A stretch of DNA of 64,000 bases, from the NCBI GenBank assembly GCA_022827055.1, contig JAJDTR010000140.1, positions 1 through 64,000 of the forward strand, read 5' to 3'. The notes beneath the pieces were generated by a model, which had not been told where the DNA came from, made no database searches, and saw only the letters and a program-made list of their open reading frames with translations. Source of the DNA: Candidatus Poribacteria bacterium (GTDB lineage Bacteria; Poribacteria; WGA-4E; JAJDTR01). This document shows positions 26,040 to 33,053 of the stretch, one piece after another (the first letter of the stretch is position 1; every line of letters starts with the position of its first letter). The position numbers and the translations under genes were made by a program.

Positions 26040-26080
26040 ATCTCACCTCCTTCCGTGAATCATTAAAAAGAATTTGAGAA

Positions 26081-26242
26081 CAAAAAAAGCCTCCAGTCAA
26101 CTGGAGGCTCTTACTCATGGATATGCACACAGATACTTTCCCCATTGCTCATGTGGGAAAAACCCATGCTCCACCGGTACTACGCCTCGGCAGGCTGAAA
26201 ATCTCATTTGAGCCGTTGGCACCTGCTGTCTTTGACCGTATC
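26081..26242 (-). ncRNA. L10 leader (ribosomal protein autoregulatory RNA)
   Basis: The minus strand between rplA and rplJ reads 'AAAGACAGCAGGTGCC', then 'CAGCCTGCCGAGGCG', matching the kink-turn and stem consensus I recall for the Rfam L10_leader. A hairpin GAGCATGGGTTTTTCCCACATG lies further on, then a terminator. The L10-(L12)n complex binds this structure. With the terminator before rplJ, control by premature termination is likely. Confidence 0.85.
26082..26108 (-). terminator. attenuator-type terminator in the rplJ leader
   Basis: GCCTCCAG, a 4-base loop and CTGGAGGC form a perfect stem followed by seven T on the minus strand. It lies between the L10-binding leader and the rplJ ribosome site, the position expected of an attenuator. 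Confidence 0.85.
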
Positions 26243-26271
26243 GAATTAATTAGTTTTTTAAATGTGTGCGA

Positions 26272-26973
26272 TCAACCGCTGAATTGCACTGGGTCTAGCC
26301 GAATTCCAGCGCCCATTGTTGATGAAACGGCAACACTCCTTAAATACCTCCCCTTCGCCGATGCAGGGCGAGCTCGCATTAAAGCATCCATTACCGTTTG
26401 AAGGTTTTCCTTAATTTGATTGGCTTCGAAGGATGTCTTTCCGATGGGAACATGTACAACCCCCGATTCCTTTTCCACGCGGTATTCAATCTGACCAGCC
26501 TTTATGCTATTGATAGTTTCCGCTATCTCCATCGTTACAGTCCCAGTCTTGGCATTCGGCATCAGCCCTCGCGGACCTAGGATACGACCTAATTTGGGCA
26601 TAATTGTCCTCATCAAATCGGGCGTTGCTACCGTAGCATCAAAATCTAGCCATCCTTCAACAATTTTGTCCACTAGGTCGTCCGTGCCGACTGCGTCCGC
26701 CCCAGCCTCTTCTGCTTCACGGGCTTTGTCTCCTTGAGCAAATACAATCACGCGTATCTGCTTGCCAGTACCATGAGGCAACGCAACAGTGCCGCGGATG
26801 TTCTGATCCGCATGACGCGGATCGACTCCAAGACGCGCAGCTAAGTCAACTGTTTCGTCAAACTTTGCCTTTGAAGATTGTTTCAGTAACTGTACACCTT
26901 CGTCTAAACTGTAAAGTTGAGACCTATCAATGAGATTAGCAATCTCGCGGTACCGCTTTCCGTTCTGTTTCAA
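26272..26973 (-). CDS. rplA: 50S ribosomal protein L1
   Basis: 233 residues from a TTG at 26973. The sequence GTGGAGGTTACATTG places GGAGG five bases before this TTG; the GTG at 26985 chosen by the ORF track overlaps the ribosome site itself. Family motifs are 'KFDETVDLAARLGVDPRHADQNIRGTVALPHGTGK', 'MPKLGRILGPRGLMPNAKTGTVT' and 'YRVEKESGVVHVPIGKTSF'. L1 forms the mobile stalk that moves the E-site tRNA and can repress the L11 operon. It follows rplK in the same operon. Confidence 0.97.
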   Translation of the reverse strand: MKQNGKRYREIANLIDRSQLYSLDEGVQLLKQSSKAKFDETVDLAARLGVDPRHADQNIRGTVALPHGTGKQIRVIVFAQGDKAREAEEAGADAVGTDDLVDKIVEGWLDFDATVATPDLMRTIMPKLGRILGPRGLMPNAKTGTVTMEIAETINSIKAGQIEYRVEKESGVVHVPIGKTSFEANQIKENLQTVMDALMRARPASAKGRYLRSVAVSSTMGAGIRLDPVQFSG

Positions 26974-27012
26974 TGTAACCTCCACCCGATTCCGGCTAGA
27001 TTCCGATCGGGA

Positions 27013-27435
27013 TTACTGGATTGTAATTCCCATACTACGAGCAGTTCCGGCAACCATCCGCATTGCAGCTTCAACATCGTTCGTGTTCAGGTCGACCAAT
27101 TTTTTCTGTGCAATTTCTCGCACCTGATCTTTTGTAATTGATGCAACTTTATTGCGGTTTGGTTCGCCAGATCCCTTAGCGATTCGTGCCGCTTGTTTCA
27201 ACAGTACGGCTGCTGGCGGTGATTTTACCTCAAAGGAGAATGATCGATCCGCGTAGCACGTGATATTCGTTGTAACAACCGTTCCAGATTGATCTTGGGT
27301 TTGAGCGTTAAACGACTTGATGAACTCTGGGATGTTAATCATGTACGGGGCAAGACTCGGACCGACTGGCGGGTTTGGAGTCGCTTGTCCCGAAACCAAT
27401 TGAAGTTTAACGATTCCTGCGATTTTCTTTGCCAT
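27013..27435 (-). CDS. rplK: 50S ribosomal protein L11
   Basis: 140 residues, full length, with AAGGA before the ATG. The C-terminal RNA-binding domain ('[27 protein letters not shown]', '[18 protein letters not shown]') is conventional. The N-terminal domain retains '[11 protein letters not shown]' with the two prolines important for thiopeptide contact. The following segment reads SLAPYMIN where most bacteria have ALGQHGVN, a noteworthy change in a normally invariant loop. L11 works in the GTPase-associated centre. It is preceded by nusG. Confidence 0.97.
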   Translation of the reverse strand: MAKKIAGIVKLQLVSGQATPNPPVGPSLAPYMINIPEFIKSFNAQTQDQSGTVVTTNITCYADRSFSFEVKSPPAAVLLKQAARIAKGSGEPNRNKVASITKDQVREIAQKKLVDLNTNDVEAAMRMVAGTARSMGITIQ

Positions 27436-27498
27436 TTGGATTCCTTCAAAATGCAGGCGGAATAGCCTGATTTAACTGTTTCATCACCGGTTTAACTA

Positions 27499-28065
27499 CT
27501 AATGTTGTTCGACTTCAAGAAACCCGAGTTCGACAGGCGTCGCTCTACCAAAAATTGAAATGACCAAATGCAATCGCTGACGCTCCAAATCAATCGCTCT
27601 GATCTCACCACCAAATCCATTAAATGGTCCGTCAATCACTTTCACTTGATCGCCGACAACAAAATCTACAGTCGGCACCGGTTCGTCTTTCTCTTCGTCG
27701 CTTGACAAATTCAGAATATTTTTGACTTCGTCTTCATTGAGCGGGGTGGGATTTGAACCTGATGCGCCCACAAATCCCATGACTCCAGGCGTTTCCCGAA
27801 TTATATACCAACTACGACGTCCACCGTCCGCTTCAACCTCAGGTCCCAGTTCATGGCATGCCTGGATGAGAATGTAGCCGGGATACGAGGGGCGTTCCTG
27901 TACCCTTTTTTTGCCATCTTTAACAGAAGCAACTTCCTTCATCGGGACAATTACTTGCAAAATCTCATCGTGCAGCGCCAACGCGGACACGCGCTGTTCA
28001 AGGTTCATTTTCACCTTCTTCTCATGTCCCGAGTAAATATGAATAATGTACCAGTAGCCGTCCAT
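27499..28065 (-). CDS. nusG: transcription termination/antitermination protein NusG
   Basis: 188 residues. The NGN domain has 'WYIIHIYSGHEKKVKMNLEQRV', 'RPSYPGYILIQACH' and 'GVMGFVGASGSNPTPL'. The KOW domain has 'FVVGDQVKVIDGPFNGFGGEIRAIDLERQRLHLVISIFGRATPVELGF'. It binds RNA polymerase and couples it to Rho or the ribosome. It sits between secE and rplK, the standard order. The ribosome site is weak, consistent with coupling to secE 33 bases upstream. Confidence 0.97.
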   Translation of the reverse strand: MDGYWYIIHIYSGHEKKVKMNLEQRVSALALHDEILQVIVPMKEVASVKDGKKRVQERPSYPGYILIQACHELGPEVEADGGRRSWYIIRETPGVMGFVGASGSNPTPLNEDEVKNILNLSSDEEKDEPVPTVDFVVGDQVKVIDGPFNGFGGEIRAIDLERQRLHLVISIFGRATPVELGFLEVEQH

Positions 28066-28098
28066 AAAATTTGAGACTTCTTAGCTTGAATGTAGAAA

Positions 28099-28479
28099 TT
28101 ACTGAGTGAATATCCAGCGCAGCAGTGACATCCCGAAACCCATAGGAGGTTGATCAGGATCGTTGAAAAAATACGCTAAAAGCAGGACAAAAGCCAATGG
28201 AACAATCGAAATCAGGAGTGCTGTCCGCCAACGCTGTAGTATGACTCTAGAAATAAGGAAGACGGCAACGATTAACGGCACCATCACAACCGCCCCGTGC
28301 AAAGACCTCCAATTCGGAAATGTGGTATTCCCATCAACAAACCACAGGAACAGTCCCAAACACGCACATGCGACAAGCACCACGAGCGTATTGCTTTGTA
28401 CCTCTTTACGATCCGGCTTTGATACTTTTTGCCACTCAAGTTGTGTTTCTTGGATATACTTCTTGATTTGCGCTATCAT
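28099..28479 (-). CDS. secE: preprotein translocase subunit SecE with extra membrane helices
   Basis: 126 residues, about twice the usual 60-70. The N-terminus 'IKKYIQETQLEWQKVSKPDRKEVQSNTLVVLVACACLGLFLWFVDG' is a normal SecE: amphipathic helix, then the single essential transmembrane helix. The final 'GFGMSLLRWIFTQ' resembles the usual SecE tail. Between them lie about 60 extra residues with two further hydrophobic helices (about 62-85 and 88-105). SecE clamps SecY in the translocon. Its position, 22 bases after tRNA-Trp and before nusG, supports the identity. The insertion is unusual and its role unknown. Confidence 0.85.
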   Translation of the reverse strand: MIAQIKKYIQETQLEWQKVSKPDRKEVQSNTLVVLVACACLGLFLWFVDGNTTFPNWRSLHGAVVMVPLIVAVFLISRVILQRWRTALLISIVPLAFVLLLAYFFNDPDQPPMGFGMSLLRWIFTQ

Positions 28480-28501
28480 CGTGTAGTCTCAGTCAAAGAT
28501 A

Positions 28502-28575
28502 CAGGCCAGGAGGGATTCGAACCCCCAACATTCGGTTTTGGAGACCGACGCTCTAGCCGTTCGAGCTACTGGCCT
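28502..28575 (-). tRNA. trnW: tRNA-Trp (CCA anticodon)
   Basis: A full cloverleaf on the minus strand: acceptor AGGCCAG/CTGGCCT, D arm TAGCTCG, anticodon stem CGGT/ACCG around CTCCAAA, T loop TTCGAAT, discriminator G as expected for Trp. CCA is not encoded. It lies just before secE, the same tRNA-Trp-secE linkage as in E. coli. Confidence 0.96.
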
Positions 28576-28710
28576 TCAAGGTCGGTAAGCTAAATTGCAA
28601 CTCAATATGAATCTTGGACATTTGCCCTACTGCTCAGGTAGATTCACACAATGTAGAATATAACGAGCAGCGGAACCTAATTTGAGTTAAGATTGGAGTG
28701 CCGACGTAAA

Positions 28711-28863
28711 TTATGCGGTTTCCTTGTGAAGCGTATGTTTTCGACAAAACCTGCAGAATTTCTTTAAGGCGTGCCGCGCTTGCTGAGTTCTACGATTACG
28801 TGTCGTTACATAATTACGCCGCTTACATTCGTCACAAGCTAACGTCGCTACATCTCTAGGCAT
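28711..28863 (-). CDS. rpmG: 50S ribosomal protein L33
   Basis: 50 residues, too short for the ORF track. The minus strand reads [20 protein letters not shown], then [20 protein letters not shown] and [10 protein letters not shown] before TAA. Two CxxC pairs (CDEC and CRFC) make it the zinc-binding form of L33. Its place between tRNA-Thr and tRNA-Trp ahead of secE-nusG is the common bacterial arrangement after tuf, though tuf itself is not present here. Confidence 0.95.
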   Translation of the reverse strand: MPRDVATLACDECKRRNYVTTRNRRTQQARHALKKFCRFCRKHTLHKETA

Positions 28864-28919
28864 AGTCGTTTCTCACGGAATTTGGTTTTGGTCAGCATTG
28901 GGAATAACACTGCCAGGCA

Positions 28920-28994
<75 letters not shown>

Positions 28995-29015
28995 TCTGAA
29001 ACTGAACCAAGCGGA

Positions 29016-29045
29016 ATTGTACCACAAAGGTTGCTCCATCTGCAA
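29016..29045 (-). promoter_or_regulatory. promoter for the tRNA-Thr/rpmG/tRNA-Trp/secE cluster
   Basis: On the minus strand TTGCAG, an 18-base spacer and TACAAT, ending about 20 bases before the tRNA-Thr 5' end. Confidence 0.6.
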
Positions 29046-29062
29046 ACCGTTTTTGAAAAGGA

Positions 29063-29092
29063 AAAGAAAAAGCCCGTACGAAGACGGGCTTT
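29063..29092 (-). terminator. intrinsic terminator after the sorting-domain gene
   Basis: AAAGCCCGT and ACGGGCTTT pair around a 6-base loop. On the minus strand the stem runs straight into TTTTTCTTTTCC. It lies about 65 bases past the stop of the gene at 29158 and insulates it from the tRNA-Thr promoter. Confidence 0.85.
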
Positions 29093-29157
29093 AATAGAAA
29101 CGTTATGTGTCGATTTTTATGTAAGCAACACTCCAACCGCCGATCGGTCATCTGATA

Positions 29158-30954
29158 CTATTTTCCGATGACCATCTTCCGCATGGCGCTAAACTCGTTG
29201 GCCTTCATTGAGTAGAAGTATACTCCGCTAGTCACCAATTCTCCAGCATCGTTTCGTCCATCCCAGTGGGCGGCTTGAGGGTGCTCGACATACCTGCCCG
29301 CGTGACGGTGACCGATGTCAAGACGCCGCACAGGTTGTCCGAGAACGTCATAGATGAATATCGTTACGTTTGACGAGTTGGCAAGCTGATACGGAATCCA
29401 CGTTTCCGGGTTGAAAGGATTCGGATAATTTGGAAGTAGCATAGATTCAGAGGGAATTTCTCCACTGGTCACGAGCCATTGACGCAATAATTTTGCGGGA
29501 AGGAGCACACTCGGATCTGTTTCGGATAAATTCTCTAGTTCGGTCAGAGCAACACGTGTACGCATACCTGCATCGCGGTCCGTCAATCTCATGCTCAGGT
29601 GCTGCGGGGCTCCGAAGTCCTTGGAATTCAGCGAAATAAGCGGTGGCGCCGTCGCTACGGTAGCTTCACCGAAATGACTGGCAACGAGCACAAGGTCAAA
29701 GATGTTCACGGTTCCGTTTCTGTCAATGTCTCCGGAAAGCCCCTGCCCAGACTGACCAAATTGGGATGCGACTGTCACCAAGTCGAAAATATTCACTGAT
29801 CCGTTCTTGTCCACATCCCACGGCGGGTAGTCAATATAGGCGAACTGAATTGACGCCGAGTGGCTATCGGGATTTGTGACAATGACCTCAACGGCGCCCC
29901 TAGTTCCCGCCGGAACGGTGACGGAAAGTTCCGTGTCTGACACGACAACGACGTTGCTTGCTTCAATTCCGCCAAATGTGACGGCTGCGCCCTCTTGAAA
30001 ATTCTCGCCTAGAATTTGAACTGTTGACCCGCCTAACGCGAGGGCCTTATCCGGTATTATACTAGTCAATCGCGGAACATCAATATAGGTGAATTGAATC
30101 GATGCGGAAAGGCTATCGGGATTGGTGACCATGACATTAACGGCACCCCTAGTTCCCGCCGGAACGGTGACGGAGAGTTCTGTGTCTGATACAACAACGA
30201 CATTGCTTGCTTCAATTCCACCAAATGTGACAGTTACACCCTCTTGGAAATTTTCGCCTAGGATTTGAACTGTTGACCCGCCCGACGCGAGGGCATTATC
30301 CGGAATTATTTTAGTCAATCGCGGAACGTCAATATAGGTGAACCGAATCAATGCAGGAGGGCTATCAGGATTGGTGACCATCACATTAACAGCGCCCCTC
30401 GATCCCGCCGGAACAGTGACGGAGAGTTCTGTGTCTGACACAACAACGACGTTGCTTGCCTCAACCCCGCCAAATGTGACAGTTACACCCTCTTGGAAAT
30501 TTTCGCCTAGAATTTTAACTATTGACCCACCCGACGCAAGGGCATTGTCAGGACTTATGCTATCCAATTTTAGTCGCGGTATAATTTTTAGGTCAACATT
30601 TACAAACCCTTTGTCAAGATCTGCTTGCGCTATTCTTTTTGTTTCCTCGGCGGCAACAATGCCCATCTGTTTAACGCTGACTTTGATTTCATCATTGATG
30701 TCGGCTACGCTTTTACCAAAAAAGTCGATAAAGGTGGCGGCATAGGTGCCCGGCCCACTGTCACCGGTGAATTGCATGAGCATTAGGTTCTTTGCTTCAT
30801 TCGAAACAGTAACTTCGAGACCATTAAGCGGCGAATTTTCTTCGTCGGTCACGTGTCCGCTAACTATAAAGAAGCTAGCTGTGTTGCCAACCATCGGGAT
30901 ACTCAGCCCAAGTATAACTAGCCCTACGTAAAACCACCGAATCCCGTGTTTCAT
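29158..30954 (-). CDS. secreted TIG-repeat/dockerin protein with T9SS-type sorting tail
   Basis: 598 residues from the ATG at 30954, with AGGAAGG just upstream; the ORF-track ATG overlaps that site. A signal peptide ('FYVGLVILGLSIPMVGNTAS') is followed by a carboxypeptidase-regulatory-like beta domain. Three nearly identical IPT/TIG units come next ('GGSTVQILGENFQEGVTVTFGG'), then two dockerin-like EF-hand segments ('DVDKNGSVNIFDLVTVASQFG', 'DIDRNGTVNIFDLVLVASHFG'). The C-terminal domain has 'LLPNYPNPFNPETWIPYQLA', 'WDGRNDAGELVTSGVYFYSMKA' and ends 'MVIGK'. That tail is the Por-secretion/FlgD-Ig-like sorting type. TIG folds usually mediate binding. It is presumably a surface or secreted protein with Ca-binding dockerin repeats. 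The tail is the strongest taxonomic hint to Poribacteria. Confidence 0.88.
   Translation of the reverse strand: MKHGIRWFYVGLVILGLSIPMVGNTASFFIVSGHVTDEENSPLNGLEVTVSNEAKNLMLMQFTGDSGPGTYAATFIDFFGKSVADINDEIKVSVKQMGIVAAEETKRIAQADLDKGFVNVDLKIIPRLKLDSISPDNALASGGSIVKILGENFQEGVTVTFGGVEASNVVVVSDTELSVTVPAGSRGAVNVMVTNPDSPPALIRFTYIDVPRLTKIIPDNALASGGSTVQILGENFQEGVTVTFGGIEASNVVVVSDTELSVTVPAGTRGAVNVMVTNPDSLSASIQFTYIDVPRLTSIIPDKALALGGSTVQILGENFQEGAAVTFGGIEASNVVVVSDTELSVTVPAGTRGAVEVIVTNPDSHSASIQFAYIDYPPWDVDKNGSVNIFDLVTVASQFGQSGQGLSGDIDRNGTVNIFDLVLVASHFGEATVATAPPLISLNSKDFGAPQHLSMRLTDRDAGMRTRVALTELENLSETDPSVLLPAKLLRQWLVTSGEIPSESMLLPNYPNPFNPETWIPYQLANSSNVTIFIYDVLGQPVRRLDIGHRHAGRYVEHPQAAHWDGRNDAGELVTSGVYFYSMKANEFSAMRKMVIGK
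29832..30570 (-). repeat. three tandem 249-bp repeats coding the TIG domains
   Basis: The string CAATATAGG recurs at 29832, 30081 and 30330, exactly 249 bases apart, and long stretches around it are nearly identical. Each unit codes one 83-residue TIG domain. The first in protein order is the most diverged and has two extra residues at its start. Confidence 0.85.
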
Positions 30955-31231
30955 TTTGCCTTCCTTTCTCATTGAGCGTTTAATTGGGTTCGTACTTTTA
31001 TGCGAATTTCCTGACCGATGAAATCTAACCCCGTATCAAGTGACGAACCTCCGTCATCTCGATTGGCAGCGGGGTGTTTCAATAGTCACGATCTTAACAT
31101 TTGACCGCCCGGCAATACCGGCAATCTATGAGGTGTCGCCAGCAGTTCATTGATTGTGCGTTTCCCAATATCAACGAAGGATTGTTGGGATGGTTTCCCT
31201 TGAAAGTGCGACGAATCACACCGCCGAAAGT

Positions 31232-31504
31232 TTAGAGACCTCCGACTAGCCGTCTGAACCTTCTCCATGCTAACTTGCGTTTGAGAGCTGAGGTGTTGAT
31301 TTGATGGACAAACAGTTGCTTACCATCCATTTCCAATACCGGAATGATGTTCTTGTATTTTGTGAACAAACCCATATTTGTCGTGATATTAATCTCTTCC
31401 ACCTCAATTGAGGATTTCATTGCTATTTTTTCCAATTCGGCTTTAGCATCGTCACACAACGGGCAGTCGGGTTTTGTAAATAATCGAAGTTTGGTTGGAA
31501 GCAT
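31232..31504 (-). CDS. glutaredoxin-like thiol protein (CPLC)
   Basis: About 90 residues from the ATG at 31504; the ORF track's 31570 start adds 22 residues with no family look. 'LRLFTKPDCPLCDDAKAELEKIA' gives a thioredoxin-fold first strand and a CxxC active site. 'INITTNMGLFTKYKNIIPVLEMDGKQLF' supplies the cis-Pro strand (IPV) and the next hairpin. This matches the glutaredoxin/DUF836-like group of small thiol proteins. The substrate is unknown. It lies between the PorV-like gene and the sorting-domain gene in the same direction. Confidence 0.8.
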   Translation of the reverse strand: MLPTKLRLFTKPDCPLCDDAKAELEKIAMKSSIEVEEINITTNMGLFTKYKNIIPVLEMDGKQLFVHQINTSALKRKLAWRRFRRLVGGL

Positions 31505-31633
31505 CTTTCGGGATAAAGCCTGGGTGGGGACGTGCCCGTCGACATGCCTAGAATGCAAAACCGAGAACAAATTGACAATGTGCTAACGGTTGCATAGAAG
31601 GCGCAACAACTGAAAAGTGATGACTACGTCAAG

Positions 31634-32572
31634 CTAAAAGTTCGAAATCAGTGAAAATCTGTGCGTTGGGCCGAGTTTGCCAAATGAAACGAAGGCGTAG
31701 TCAATTTGAAAACTTTCAATCCTAAACCCAACGCCGCCTGTAACTCCAGAAGCAGTTCCCAAATCGTTTCCGCCAACTCGGTATTTATAGCCGGTACGCA
31801 AGTGAAGCAACTCTGAGACTGCAACCGCGACGCCGAACGCGGCGGTTATATTGTTGTCTGAAGGACGATTCACATCAGCGACGATCGTAAAGTTATCTTT
31901 AAGTAATTTGTATGCCCCTCCAACCTTTATGTTGAAAGGAAGGCTAAAGGATTCTTCGATATACTTGGCTTGGGTCCCTAGATGCTGTAGGTTAAATCCG
32001 AAGGAAAGCGGTTGGCTCGAAAGTGTGTATAATCCTCCTACGTCAAACGCAAGCGCTTGAGCGCTTTCCGTGTCTATCTCCTCACGCACCCATTTCGCGT
32101 TTGCTCCAAGAGCTAGGCTCGAGCCAATAGGACGAGCATACGAGAGAACTAGCGCCAGGTCATAGGGTCGAAATATTCGCGTTTCTTTGCCATTTGTGTC
32201 ACGCCCCTGTATTTCACCGAAGGACATGTAGATTACGCTTCCACCAATGACTCCTGCTCCGCCGATTGGCTGTACAAATCCAAGGAACTCGTGATTAATG
32301 CCTTCAAACCATTCGTTGTGCATTAACCCGAACTGTGGTCGGTGTATTTTGGCAAGTCCGGCGGGGTTCCAGTAGGACGCGTAGAGGTCATTTGCTTCGG
32401 CTACCTGCGATTCTCCCATACCAATTGCCTTGGCTCCGACGCCAATTTTCAAAAAGGTCATCGCACGTGTTCCGGTGTTTTGGTGAATCTCCGCAGCACC
32501 AGCGGTCATCGGTGAATAGAATAGGAAACCAAGTACAATTAGTAACCCTAACCACGGATTTTTTTCTAACAA
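31634..32572 (-). CDS. PorV/PorQ-family outer membrane protein (UPF0164-like)
   Basis: 312 residues. Signal peptide 'GLLIVLGFLFYSPMTAGAAE', then the family N-terminus 'TGTRAMTFLKIGVGAKAIGMGESQVAEANDLYASYWNPAGLAKI', typical of the PorV/PorQ branch of the FadL-like barrel superfamily. It is followed by alternating strands to a terminal Phe (SLISNF). In the type IX secretion system PorV shuttles cargo between the translocon and the sortase. UPF0164 relatives also occur outside T9SS genomes. Here it lies about 700 bases upstream of a gene whose product has a T9SS-type sorting tail, so a working partnership is plausible but unproven. Confidence 0.82.
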   Translation of the reverse strand: MLEKNPWLGLLIVLGFLFYSPMTAGAAEIHQNTGTRAMTFLKIGVGAKAIGMGESQVAEANDLYASYWNPAGLAKIHRPQFGLMHNEWFEGINHEFLGFVQPIGGAGVIGGSVIYMSFGEIQGRDTNGKETRIFRPYDLALVLSYARPIGSSLALGANAKWVREEIDTESAQALAFDVGGLYTLSSQPLSFGFNLQHLGTQAKYIEESFSLPFNIKVGGAYKLLKDNFTIVADVNRPSDNNITAAFGVAVAVSELLHLRTGYKYRVGGNDLGTASGVTGGVGFRIESFQIDYAFVSFGKLGPTHRFSLISNF

Positions 32573-33053
32573 GGCAAATCGCTCCCCTATGCTTGACTCC
32601 TCGGTATTAGATTGTCATTATAGCGTTTCGATGCAGTGTTGTCAATGCAATCTCAATCACGGAACAGGGGGAAACGCATCTAAATTTTCTGCATCACAAA
32701 ATAGAAAATCGGGCTAAGTTTGAGACAATATTTTGGGACTCGTAGGTTGGGTTGAACGGAAATTTGTTAGTAATCGCTAATCTTGTAACAGTTTTCGAGT
32801 GCCTATTTCGATTGAACGCGCCAAAATTTGAGTGAACCCAACAGTAATCGTAGGTTCTACCACTATGAGACCTTTTCTGCAATTAGATGCGTTTCCCCTG
32901 AATCACGGAAGGGTATAGATATTTAAAACAAAGGGACGTTGCTGACCGCATTCCATAATTGCTTTTGCAGACGAAATACGTCCAAAATGCAGATTTAGGC
33001 GTCTACACATCAGTGTAATAAAGGGTTATGTGCCAAGATTCTTGCAGAGGCAT
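32573..33053. other. intergenic stretch largely occupied by a MITE
   Basis: Half of these 481 bases is the element at 32665-32900. The remainder shows nothing recognisable, apart from presumably the promoter of the PorV-like gene. Confidence 0.6.
32665..32900. mobile_element. MITE A: 236-bp element with CAGGGG ends and 10-bp target duplication
   Basis: Left end CAGGGGGAAACGCATCTAA and right end (reversed) CAGGGGAAACGCATCTAA are the same apart from one extra G. The bases just outside both ends are AATCACGGAA (32655-32664 and 32901-32910), a perfect 10-bp target-site duplication. No transposase is coded, so it is non-autonomous. End sequence and duplication length recall the ISAs1 family. It has the same ends as the 59602-60628 element. 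Confidence 0.9.

Noticed and set aside
29069-29092. Hairpin near tRNA-Thr as a plus-strand terminator
   Set aside because: The T-run exists only on the minus strand and no plus-strand gene ends here.
29832-30570. Regularly spaced repeats considered as a CRISPR array
   Set aside because: Units are 249 bp, coding and nearly identical throughout, so they are protein-domain repeats; no other spaced short repeats were found in the window.
31086-31268. 60-codon ORF downstream of the glutaredoxin-like gene
   Set aside because: Overlaps the end of the better supported gene and has no motif.
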